From positions 5,952,001-6,016,000 of the forward strand of contig OW051496.1 of NCBI GenBank assembly GCA_932521035.1: DNA of 64,000 nucleotides, read 5' to 3'. Shown here piece by piece: positions 48,711-60,184 of this stretch. A program made the translations under genes and the position numbers. Under the pieces are notes generated by a model. It was not told the DNA's origin. It made no database searches and worked only from the letters and a program-made list of their open reading frames with translations. Numbering within the stretch: position 1 is the stretch's first letter; each line of letters begins with the position of its first letter. This DNA is from Oscheius dolichura (taxonomy: Eukaryota > Nematoda > Chromadorea > Rhabditida > Rhabditidae).

Positions 48711-50123
48711 ATGTTGGCCATCCTCCTCTCGGTGTTTTCGCTCTCCTTCGCCACTCACCTTGATCCTCGAGGATATGTCATCTACTGTCCCTGTATGGGT
48801 CGGTCTTCCCTCTCCAATTCGACCAGTTCCCTTTTCAGGACGGTTTGGTAACCAGATCGACCAGACCCTGGGGGTGCTGAGCTTCGCCCGGAATATCGAC
48901 AGAACCCTCGTCCTCCCCAATTTCATAGAGTTCAAACACCCAAAAACAGTTAGTCTCTTTATCTTTCGACATTTCTTCTTTCTAGGAAATGATCCCTTTC
49001 GAGCACATATTTCAATTGGAAGCTGTCAAGAAGCTGCATCGGGTAGTGACCATGTCTGACTTTGTACAGAATATTATGCCGAAAATATGGCCCAAGGACA
49101 AACGAAAAGGTCTGTTTTACAAATGCTCAACTGAGAAGTAGACGATTTCAGCCTTCTGCTGGAGCCCTCGATCCTCCATCTACGATTCGAGCGCGCCTCC
49201 GGGCTGTCAAGCCAAAGAAGGAAACCCCTTCGGTCCCTATTGGGATAAAATTGGAGTGGATTTTGTGGACGACGAGTATTTTGGATCCCTTCCGGGTGGC
49301 TATGACCTGGAGGTACGTGGCTCGAGAAATGCCTGGCTGGAGAAGTACAACAGTACCGAATATCCTGTGCTGGCCTTCTCCTCCGCCCCTGCTCACTTCC
49401 CCTCGAGATCCAAAGTCTGGGAAAACCAAAAGTACGTTTCTCTCGCTCTCTTTTCATTTTCTTTTGTAGATATCTCCGCTGGGGTTCACGCGTACTGGGT
49501 AAGGCCAAACAATTCATAAAAGACGAGCTCGTTCGCCCCTTCGTCGGCGTCCACCTCCGTAACAACAACGACTGGGTAGGTCTCTCTTCTTTTCGACTAC
49601 AACCTTCTCCAGAACTCGGTCTGTGAGCACATCAACACCCACGAGAACAAGCCTCTCTTCGCGTCTGCCCAGTGTCTCGGAGAGAACCACCACATGGGAG
49701 TCTTGACCAAGGAAATGTGCCATCCATCTGCTGCCACCGTGGTCGACGACGTAACTTCTTCGAATCAATAAAAGTACTTCTACTTCAGATAGTGACAGAA
49801 GTGGGTAAAATTGGAGGCAAGTCGGTGTTTGTGACGAGTGACCGGGACCATATGATCGAAGAGATCAACGACGCCCTTCGACCATATGACGTAAGTGTTC
49901 ATCCCTATTCGAATCTTCACAATCCTTTCAGATCCAAGCACACAAACTGTCGACGGAAGATCCATACGTAGCCCTGGCCATTCTCGGCCAGGCGGACCAT
50001 TTCGTAGGCAATTGTGTCTCGACGTTTTCACACATTGTCAAGCGAGAGAGAGACTACTCCAAGATGCCGAGGTCCACCTCTTACTTCGGTCAGAAAATCG
50101 AGAAGCGACGGATAGAACTGTGA
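48711..50123 (+). CDS. POFUT1: GDP-fucose protein O-fucosyltransferase 1
   Basis: Adds O-fucose to EGF repeats, notably of Notch, in the ER. Signal peptide MLAILLSVFSLSFATHL, then YVIYCPCMGRFGNQIDQ, LSFARNIDRTLVLPNFIEF, FCWSPRSSIYDSS, KEGNPFGPYWDKIGVDFVD, STEYPVLAFSSAPAHFPSR, the GDP-fucose-binding motif FVGVHLRNNNDW, CLGENHHMGVLTKEMCHPS, SVFVTSDRDHMIEEINDAL and LGQADHFVGNCVSTFSHIVK: each in family order. The C-terminus is EKRRIEL-stop, a plausible KDEL/RDEF-type ER-retention signal. Nine or so exons; introns about 40 bp. The ATG is 2 nt behind an acceptor (AG at 48707-48708), as expected for trans-splicing downstream of STX6. Confidence 0.97.
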
Positions 50124-50196
50124 TATTTGCCCCTTCCAGGCCAATGGGTCGTGCCTTTTCCGATACTCAAACAAAGAAATCTCACTCATGGAAATG

Positions 50197-50202
50197 TTTA
50201 TT
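50197..50202 (-). terminator. Poly(A) signal AATAAA of KIF13
   Basis: AATAAA on the minus strand, 138 bp past the KIF13 stop and only 74 bp from the POFUT1 stop on the other strand. The 3' UTRs of the two convergent genes are likely close or overlapping. Confidence 0.6.
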
Positions 50203-50340
50203 TCTGATAGCTCTCTATCATCGGGCTGGACATACCTCGGATGGCGGGAAATGACTAGAATTTGAACGGTGGCCTATGTACAAACAGCGGAGGAGACTAG
50301 AGAGGGAGGACGGGACTAGATTATATAGAGAGGGACGATA

Positions 50341-53300
50341 TCACAAAGACGAAATGTTGAGATCCAGGTGACCGGCTGAAAATAGACAGTTGGGGTCGAG
50401 AGAGTAAGAGAAATGGATACCTTTGAGTGGAGCCTTTAAAGTTTTCTCCGAGGATTGGTTATTGTTGAACTGGAGGATATCCTGGGGATGGTTCTCGTCG
50501 TCGGCCGACGAGGAGCTGGTCATCTCCGACGAGGAGGTGAAGGGTGACGCCGAGAGGTTGCCGTTGCACTCGTCCAAGAATTGGGAAGACTTGTCGACGA
50601 AGTTCAGTGTCTCGGGGACGGTGGAAGAACGGGCCGGCAGGTACTGAACAGACTGCATCTCTCTAGTAGAGGGGCATACCTCGTGCTTGGTGGTCTCCTC
50701 GACGATTTCCCCCAGTCGCTCATTCATAGGACTGACGAGGCTGGTCACTGAAAACCGAGAGATATAGTCACGACACGCTGACCACACACGTCGTCGGGGG
50801 ATACGATATCGAAGCGAGCAGAGAATACCCGGTGACGCAGTCGGCTAGCAAGAGCATGCGGGCCACGGCAGATCCCCGGCAGAAAAGGTTCGAACAAAAA
50901 GCAAAAAACACACGAAGAGGCATGCGCAAGGCGTAACACCGAATGCTCCAAACCTACATTTTCCGTTATATAACGGTTTGAGATTAAGAAAAGTGGGCCG
51001 AGCTGAAATGTTAGTTTTGACTGGCCAGCGTGTGGTGGAAGCGAAGCCAGGTGGTGGAGAGAACATAAAGGAGAGAGTCGGAAAGAAGCTAGAGAGCGAA
51101 ATGATAGGAGGCAGTGCACCCTCATGCCGGCCCCGAACTCAGTGGCGCGTCTTCCCTATACGAAAGAGAGGGAGAGAAGCCTACCCATGGAGGAGTTGGT
51201 GCTCATGCTCATCGGAGAGTCACACGGCCGGCGGAGGGGCGTATCCGTGTTCCGAGGCAGCGACTGGGGCTGGAATACTCATCTATGGGGGAGAGAGGAG
51301 ACGACATACGGCGGAGGTGTTCGGCAGACTGACGGCACGTTTCATGCGGAAACTTTGGGAAGAGGGCAGGCCCAGGTGGGAGAGTCGCTGCTGACGTTCC
51401 TTCCTAAAACTGCTGTAGAAGAATACTTGGAGAGAGACTCACTTGCTCAGGAGATTTGTGATGGCCACTTCCTGTCGTAGTCTGTCCAACTTGAGCATCG
51501 ACTCGACGGCCTGGATCGACTTGGTGTACGCCTCGATGTAGCTGAGCTGTCGGTTCGTCTTGTTGTCTCCGACGTCCTCTTCCGTGGACGGAGTGTGCCG
51601 AGCCGCCAATAACGCCAGGGAGCTACGGTCTTCGATGTCATGCGAGGACTGGAACAGCTAGTTAATTAGGGAAGAGAGCCTATAAAACCTTGGGGATGTG
51701 TGCCACGACGTCGACGAAGACCGACGTCCTGTGCAGTGACTCGGTTCCCACAATCTTCTTCATTATCCTTTCCGTAAAGCTTGTCTGTAGATTGCGATAA
51801 GCAGAGGAAAGGGAGATGCTCACCTTTTTGTAAATATTGAGGCAGACCCGTTTCCTGATGATGACATCCAGAGGACACGGGTGGGAGAGACGCAGCCCAA
51901 TTTTTACGATGGCATAAACCCGTTCATTTGGTCCGGTGGGCATGTTGAGGGCCTGGTGGTCGTGGATTGAACTATCCCAGGAGCAGGTGGCCGTCGTTCC
52001 GTTTTCATCAAGTTTAGCGATCGGCAAAAGGATCAGCGGCGGACCGACGTGCTCCTTTGGCAGGATGGAGTGCATTCCGGCGGTCATGGGGGCATTCTGG
52101 TCACTCGTCAACTCGCCCGTCATGTCGTCCGAATTCAAGTCCAAGAAGAGGACGGGAATGTGATTCTCCACTCCTTCCGGAGGATTCCAGTCACACGGGG
52201 CTCCGGGAATATCCGAGTTGGGTGTGGGCACGGAGACGGCCGTCCTCTCCTCGGTAAGAGCCACCCACTGTCCCATCAGGGAGTGTTCCCTCTCCTTCTC
52301 GCCTTCACTCTTTCCGGGCTTCAATGACAGCTTGTCCAGCTGCTCCTCGAGGTACTTTTGTCGCGTCTTCAAAGCATCCGTCCACTGGCTTCTCAACCGT
52401 TCCAGATCCTCCTCCTGGTAGCTATCCAGAGCTTTGTGGACATCCGCCTGTCGGACACAGACACATCCGATGGAGACGGAGGTGATGGTGTCGACACCCA
52501 GAGGAAGACCTCCCGCTGGAGGGACTGCCACCCCGACGATCAGTCTTCTCTGCTGTCCCTGTTTCAGCTGGTAGACTCCTCCTGTGGCCACGTCGTCGTG
52601 CTGCCTCACTTCCACCGGAACCCACTGGCCATTCTCCGCCAGCTCCTTGAATTCCACCCAAGCCTCCAGTCGACGCGAAACCTCTGACCAGCGAGCCTAT
52701 AATCCTTGTTTATGACATACACGACACATGTCTACCTGAAGCGATTTGCTCTTTTCCTCGGCGTCAAGGAAGCGTTCTTCCGCGGCTTCGCAGCTCCGAT
52801 GACCCCACACCTCGATGGACAACGCATCATCCTGGACATATTCCAGAAATTCTTCAGTGACCACCACGGAGAAGTCCTTCTGGTGTTCGAATTTGAATGA
52901 GGTCGTCTTTGAATGAGCATCCGGGCCATCCAAAGGATCAAAGTTCGGCGCGACGACGAGCATCTCGGAGATATTGAAGAAGGAATATTGGCAGAAGACA
53001 AAGTTCGACAGAGCTTCGGGCAGTCCAGAGGCTCGCTTGATCCTCACACGGCAGGTGATCACTTTACCAAGAAGCGACGAAGGATGGGTGATGTCTTCAT
53101 CGGCCATAGGAGAAGCCATTCCCGTGTCGCCGAGGAGATTCGGAACACGATAGATCTGGACATGCAGGCGGCCGGCCACCTCGCCCTGCTGCGAGATTAT
53201 TGGTACCTTGAATGGCATATTGAACCTTTGATCTCAAACGAAATGGATACCTGATAGTCCAGTTTCAAATCGTGGAAGAGCACCTCGAGGAAGACGTTGG

Positions 53301-56300
53301 CCACCCCGATGAGGCTGTGGTGTTCCTGGCTCTCGAAGAAGGGGTCGATGATAAGGTTGTCATCGCGTAGAGTCCGCGCCGGGGATGCTTCCGGGGAACA
53401 CGGCTCGGAGGAGGGCAGACTCCTCGTGATCCCGTTCAATTTGTCGTTGTACATCTCCCTCATGTCGATCAGCTTGTTCTCCAGCTGGGCCATCGTCCAC
53501 TGCTGGCTGCCACTCATTCCCATTCTCCGCACTACTATCACCGGCTCACATACAAATGTCCCCGTCTAAAAACGCATTTAATCTTTGGTACTCCCTTGTT
53601 CCAAAACCAACCTGAACTTTGCTGGGACGTAAGTTCGTGGCAGGAATCTGCAGGGAGACGTCGTAGGTGGTCTGCCGTCTGCCGCAGGACAGCTCCTTAC
53701 TGATCAGATTAGCCTCCCTGGCCAGAGCATTCGCCTTGACTACGTCTGCCTTCAGCCTCTTTAAAGACTCGGCAAACATTTCCTCCTTTCTCTGTGCCCA
53801 GTAGAAGAATTTGGACTTCATGGCAGACTTGGGGTTGGCCGCGAAGGGAAAGGGCGGTAGTCCGGTGGCCGGGGTGCCGAGAGGAGTATTGAAGCCGTAG
53901 CCAGGAGTCATGGGAGTCGACGGTGTGAACCTGGAAAACAGCCATAAAACACGGCAATTGAGGAGAAAAAGGTCGTCGGAAAGGAAGATGTTTTCAAAAT
54001 GGACGGCTTCAATCAATTGGCTTTTGCCGGGTAATTGCCATTTTCCCGAGGGAACTCACCCGCCAGCCGTCAGATTTTGAATGTAGCGCTCGAAGGCCTC
54101 ATATTGCTGCTCGAGAGCGGCTTGTTTGTCCTCCTGGTGCTTCAGGGTGACCTGCTCCATGTACTGGTCGACCGCCGATGTGATCGACGTGCTCCCGTTG
54201 ACCTCCTGCCAAGCGTCGTCGTAGTCGAACATGACGCTGTCGTCCATCATGGACTGGGCCATGGGGTCAATCTCCTTGGGGCAATTGACACGGAAGAAGT
54301 GGTTCTGCCCGATGAGGACACGGTTCCCGTGGCGGAGGAGGGTCCTCTCGGTGATCTGCCGCCCGTTGACACAGACGCGAGCCTCCGGTACGATCGGCTC
54401 GACATACATCCTATTCCGTCCGTTCTCCTCGACGACGGACAGCCGAGCATGGCGTTTCATTACTCCCAGACCTCGGAGAACAATCGAAGGAGACTCGTCT
54501 AAATGTCCTTTTATTAGCTGGCCGACGAGTTGCCTACCGTTATTCTTCTCGCAAATCTCCTCAACAGATGTGCCCAGTCCCGAATCTCTGCTGGCCTCAA
54601 TGTCTTCCAGATTCCCAATTACAGCTGATCCCTAAAATGATTGCTTTCTAGGCAACATACAAGCCTACAGTAATGTAGTAGACAAGAAGTTCGTTGAGAG
54701 ATGGATCGGCGTTGAGGTTGACCAGGTAGAAGCGGTCCTTCTCCACCTTGATGCCACTCGACTCGATGGATATTCCGATGTCGGCCAGGTCCCTCTGCCT
54801 CTCCTTGTGCAGTGTCTCCGTCTCCTTCAGCCTCTCCTCCCACGACTTGTTCATCTGGGAGACGAGTCGCTCACTCTCGGCCAATCTTTCACGAAGTTCC
54901 GTTGTCTCCGTCTGCTCACGCAACGTCTGGTTGATCTGTTCCCTGAGAGTCTCCACTTCCTCGCGCAGTTCCCTAATGACTCGGGCATTGGGATCCTCGT
55001 TGACCACGGCGTGGTTGACAATCCTCTTGGCTCGGTCGGCGTATCTCAGGGTGGACAGGGTCTCTTCGTAGTTATCGGCCGCCGGGGAGAGGGTCGCAAT
55101 CATGACGGTCCTCGAGTTGCCTCCTAAGTTGTCCTTGAGCAGCCATGTCAAGACGGAGTCCCGGTAGGGGATGAACTTCTCCTTCTTTCCGTTGGACCTT
55201 TCGGCCAGGGCGGAGATGACCATTCCGAGGGTAGTCAAAGACCTGGAAGAAGATTGTAAAACAAACGGGGAGACTACTCACTTGTTGATGTTTCCGCCTT
55301 CTTCTAGCCTCTTCCCCATTGCTCCCGTCTTACCAGCCCGCTCAGATCCGGCAAGGTCCACCAGGGAGATCTTTGAGACCTTCTCTCCGGAGAACTGGAA
55401 AACATTTTCCTTTCAAAGGCTACTCTTCCTACGTCTTTGTCCGTATCGCGAAGAATCTGGGTGAGGATAATGTTGAAGACGGCGTGGGAGCGAGAACTCT
55501 CGGCATTCATGTTGGTGGCCGCCACTGTCCGGGACTTATTGCCCTCCTCGATGAGGCAGGCGATCTGCTCAAAGGACGAGACGGCCAGGACGGAGAGACC
55601 GTCCACCATCGGGCCGAGGATCTTATGCTCACGTACTTTCAGAGCCTTATTTGTCCTGAAGAGGAAAAATTGGAATAGCTAAAAGGGGGGCAGACTTCTT
55701 CGGGTCGAGAAGGTCTCGAACACGTTCGTTGTAGATCTCCATGTACGAGACCTCGACTTTGTATTGGAGACCCTCACAGGAAGTGTCCTCGATCCGCGTA
55801 AATACCTATAAAAAGAGCGTTTTCCTAGATATCAAAAGATATACCTCATCACAGAGCCGAGGGATGACTCCGGGGTTCTCCGCCGTGCCCATCATCGAAT
55901 AGGACTTTCCCGAACCCGTCTGTCCATAGGCGAAGATACATGCGTTGTAGCCTTTGAAAGCATTTTCCAGAACACCCGATCCCAGATGTTTGTAGACATC
56001 TTCTTGGGCTAAAAACGGATGGTTTGAGTAGACAGAGGGCAAGAGGCTCACAAGCGAAGTCAGGGTCGTCGATGTCGGTGGAGTAGAAGGAGTGGTCGAA
56101 GGCGAACGTCTTCGGCTGTTTGTCGTCCGTCGGATGCTCCAGAAATGTCTGTCCATTCCTCATCCGGACCACCTCCTTCGTCCTCAAGTCGATTTCTACA
56201 AATCCAGCCATTATCCACTACTTCCCGGAGACAAACCTCTCTTGTTGAAAGGCCGTACCCTGACGGCCACTTTGACCTTCTCGCATTCGTCGGCGGCCGT

Positions 56301-56303
56301 CAT
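50341..56303 (-). CDS. KIF13: Kinesin-3 family motor KIF13 (kinesin-73 type)
   Basis: Plus-end microtubule motor for vesicle transport and polarity. The motor domain begins [14 protein letters not shown] and has the P-loop GQTGSGKS, switch I NAESSRSH, switch II DLAGSE and [20 protein letters not shown]. The neck reads [24 protein letters not shown]13-specific segment [35 protein letters not shown] leads into an FHA domain ([34 protein letters not shown]). Next come DUF3694-type sequence ([30 protein letters not shown]), then [20 protein letters not shown] and a Ser-rich tail ([18 protein letters not shown]) ending [14 protein letters not shown]. A CAP-Gly domain, present in KIF13B, is absent. 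More than 20 exons; introns mostly about 40 bp except one of about 0.4 kb (around 50.75-51.2 kb). Confidence 0.96.
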
Positions 56304-59300
56304 TTTGAGTATAGTCAGTAGTTGGTTCTACGGGTGTCGAGTAGGCCAAGGGAGGGCGGACATCGGCCCCTGAAAACTTTGTTACGAGACACGCCAGACA
56401 AGGAGAAAATTAGTCATGGAAATCGATAATTACAGGACGCGGCTAATTGAGCTTTTGTGTCAAAATTGGCAAAGAAAAGGGAAAGTCGCCCTACTTTGTC
56501 TGGCACAGAAAGTAAAGTGGCAAAAGATAGAGATATCTGGACATGACAGTTCTAATTCGGTGTTCTCTGGTCAAGGATTGGAAGAGGACAGGTCAGGTAG
56601 TTTGGGCTGTACGTGGAGGAGAAATTCAAACAGCTGCGGCAAACAAATTGAATGAGCTAAGGGAGGATAGCCGGGGTACATCAGGCAGAGTGCCCTTCAG
56701 ACGAAAACTCGAGTAGGCGAGCAGAAATTGACGGAGGTGCATCGGAAGGCTTAGATAATTGAAGAAATTGAATTAGAGAGAGAGAGAGAGAAGTCCAGCT
56801 CAGTGTTCGTCAAAGGAGAGGTGGGCCCCGTCTCCCGGTCCCCGGGGAGCGGCCCCCTCACGTAATCCAGGGAACATGTCCCGAAGACCTCATTCGACAT
56901 GGATGAGACCCACCGGCACAATGATGGGCAGCCGACACGAAAGAGACTGATGTGCCCCGTTGAATGACAGTACCATCAAGGGAGATAGGGCCCAGTACAG
57001 AGTGAATCAACAGAAACTGAATCACGCCGAATGCCAAGCGAGGGAGTATTTTTAATCAACGAAACGAATAAACAGAGAAAGAGCCTAGAAGATGACCTAA
57101 TGAACACTTGGATGGCCATCATCGGGTCGATAGAGGGAGCAGAGAAGACTGATAACTGAGGGGCGAGCAGACCTTCTGACTCGCGTCCTCCATTTTCGAG
57201 GAGACCGGTGATAAGGAGAGGCGGAGTGCCTAAAGTAACTGACTCAGCCGAGGGGACTACTCCAGTCTTCCAGGGAAGGTCAATAGAAGGACAAGGGGAC
57301 CAAGTTCTTAGCGGAGGATTGAGGGAGACGGCCATGCGATGTATATGGACAGACGGACATAAGCCATTCGAATCATAAACAGAGGCAGACGCCCCCAAAA
57401 ATATTGTCAGCATGGGGGGACAGACCATATCTGGCTGTACCCACGACAAAAGCCGTGCCGCCCCCAAAAGACACCTGGCCAAGGTGTAAAGAGACACAAA
57501 ACATGGCCCAAGGCCACGATCAATTCGCGCACAAAATATGCTAATTTGATTTGGGGAGCGGGGACTCTCGTCAGCTGGGACAAAACATTGGACAGAGGGA
57601 GAAAAAGAGAAAAAATGGAAAAGGGAAAGCCGTTGCGTGTCGGAGTCCGGGTGGCCGTCGTTTGTGTCTGGACACAGCAGCTCTTTTTTCTCAATGACTC
57701 ATAGGGGCGCTGGGCATCATTCCCACCAACTTTGGGGAGAGAGACGAGGAGGAGACGGGGCTCTATGGGCCGGTGCCTGTAATTGGCTCAAATAACAGGG
57801 GAACGGAGCCACTTGGCCCCTCCGGCAGGGCCCGGATAAGTTCGTCGGGATGGTGTTCGTTGGGTGGTGGCACAGCTGTCGCCAATTTTTGCAAATCGCC
57901 CACGAATTTCAGCAACCAGAAGGGGAGAGCTAATAAGAGGCGGAAAGAGAGGGGGACAGTCCGGGGGAAGCGAGTGTTTGTGACGGGGACGGAGCTAATT
58001 GAACCAGAAGAAGAGAAATTATGAGGGAGTCGCGGGGCAAGAAACTCGAAACGAAACTCTCGAAATATGACACCTCCTTGGTTTTTGGGATTCCTTCAAA
58101 AATCAAAATGACACCTGGGCACACGGGCGGCCGTCCTCGGTTTCTGGGACACTTCACAGGGACAGGAGGAGGAGGAGGAGGCCGTCTGTTTACAATGCTG
58201 TCCTCTGTTTGGCTTTGTTGAAACATTCATGATGTCTCCTATTTTGGGCGTCTTGATTGGCCCGAAGTATCGTCGAGACAAAACAGAGAAATGGACAGGA
58301 AATTGATGGCAAGGAGCTAGCGGGGGCAGTTGTGTCGGCAGCTGGGGCCAGGGAAATGAGCAGAAAAAGGAAAGCTCGTCCATCATACCGGCCACTTACT
58401 CGATTAATAGCAGAAAGGGATGAAAAGCCGAATATATCGTATAATGGGAAACGGGGGATTAATGGCCGGCTCGGAGCTCGTCAACAGACGCCTCCGGGGA
58501 CGACAAAAATGACAGACAAAATGACAGAAGTCCGGCCCGAATCGAGCCGGCCCTCTACTCTAATTCGAGGCCTTTTCCTTCCTCTCCCGCCCCAAATATT
58601 GGATAAAAACAGAAGACGAGGGATGTACTAATTGGTAATAAGTAGTAGAATGGGGTGGACAGAAGGAAAAGAAAGCGATTGTTCGGCTGAGCAGATGAAG
58701 GGCGGTGATTGGATTTCGGAGCTACAAAGACGGAAACGCAGGCGAGAGACGAGGGAACTGAATTACGAGGGTCCAGTTTCGGGAGGAGGGCCACATAAAA
58801 CGGGCTGCGGACTATTTCATTAGGAGGACAGAGACAGGAAATGGGGAGGGCACCGTAGACGACGGAGCCAAGAGTTCAACGGGAGGAAGAGACGATTGTT
58901 TGAAGAGCATCAACCCGGGCAAGGGGGTCTGACTATACAGTGGCGCAAAAAATGAGATCGGGTCGGGTAGATTTGTGCGACAAAAAGTTTGCTGGAGAGC
59001 GAGGAAAAGCGCAAGAGAGGTCGAGCAAATAGTCGGCCATCTGCCGGGCAGTAAGTGCGCCCCGCGGATAAATGACCGGGGCCTGTCAGTGGAACAGAGA
59101 AAAGTGACCGCAGCTGTGGTCCGTCAAAAGTGACACCCGCCAAAACTATCCGGCCCAGGGGAAAGCGGGAGGAGTAGAGAGTTCACACATTGTTTTTTCG
59201 AGGGGGAGGGGGGCGCCCCGGGGGGAAATCAAAAAGGCCCGGGGTATTTATGACCAGCAGGCCAAATTGGACTCGACCTCCCCGTTTAAGAGGAGGTGAT

Positions 59301-60184
59301 CCACACCTTGCCTGTCTCAGGCGAGAGGAGTAAATATCTGTGCGAAGGAGATGTTTGTCGATGACGGGCGAGGGTCGTTAAAAAGGGAAAATTGGAAGAC
59401 GTGGAGATTACGGTGTCTTTTTCTGGCCGAGCCATCTCATTAGGGTCTCCGCTAAACACACAGAATCCCCGTGACCCCCGTAATTAATTGGAAACAGTTG
59501 GCGCATAATCTGTCGAAGATAGATGACATTTCGATCAATCGGCTGATAATCGGCCAGGCAACCGGCGGCAATATTTGTGAAGGGAGCCCCCGATTAGAGA
59601 CCGTTCTGCCAAGTGCCGCTGTCAGTTTAAACACACGCCAACAATTCTCAGCCTTTTTTTCGGCTCAGGTTGGTGTGAAAAAGGACGTATTTTATGTGTC
59701 CCGAGGGGAATTGGCCAAGGAGTTTCTCTCTATCTGTGACAGATCTTCATGTAGCCCCGTCTCTTATACATATTCGGCCGGCAGTCCATTCATCACTTAT
59801 TACACTGATTGTAGATGACAACTGCCAGTTTGAGGGAGGCGCGGGAGGAAACTGAGACGACCAGTATTACTCCTCCTCTTCCGGTGGGTACTGTAGCCCG
59901 TCCTCCTCCCCTTTTACGAGCAGCATCCAGGATAAGTCCCATAAAAAAGAGGGATCCTCGTCGGGGGAGCAATGACTGCTGACCTCCGAAACATCCGGAG
60001 AGGAGGGGATTGTATCTCCCGCCATTGACGAGAACGTCGGAAGAGTGTCACACGAGAAGGCGCCTCTCGCTCCCACGCGGCAACACGAGCATCTCAGACG
60101 TGAATCCTCCTCGATTGGATGGGGCCCAGTTATTTTTATACATTTTGACCGGATATGTGACAAACAGGACAGGCAGTGGAAGGA
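56304..60184. other. 3.9-kb gene-free region, purine-rich on the + strand
   Basis: Upstream of KIF13. The + strand is purine-rich for most of 56310-59200, so the KIF13 sense strand is pyrimidine-rich, as in an outron or long 5' intron. It includes an AG microsatellite at 56775-56791. Open frames here (for example 57407-57694 minus) show no family resemblance. No tRNA or repeat is recognised. Confidence 0.45.
56775..56791 (+). repeat. (AG)n microsatellite
   Basis: Eight and a half copies of AG within a purine-rich tract. Confidence 0.9.

Noticed and set aside
57407..57694. 95-codon minus-strand frame upstream of KIF13 with hydrophobic stretches
   Set aside because: Pyrimidine-rich sequence naturally codes for Leu/Phe/Ser/Pro runs; no family resemblance and no acceptor-ATG arrangement.
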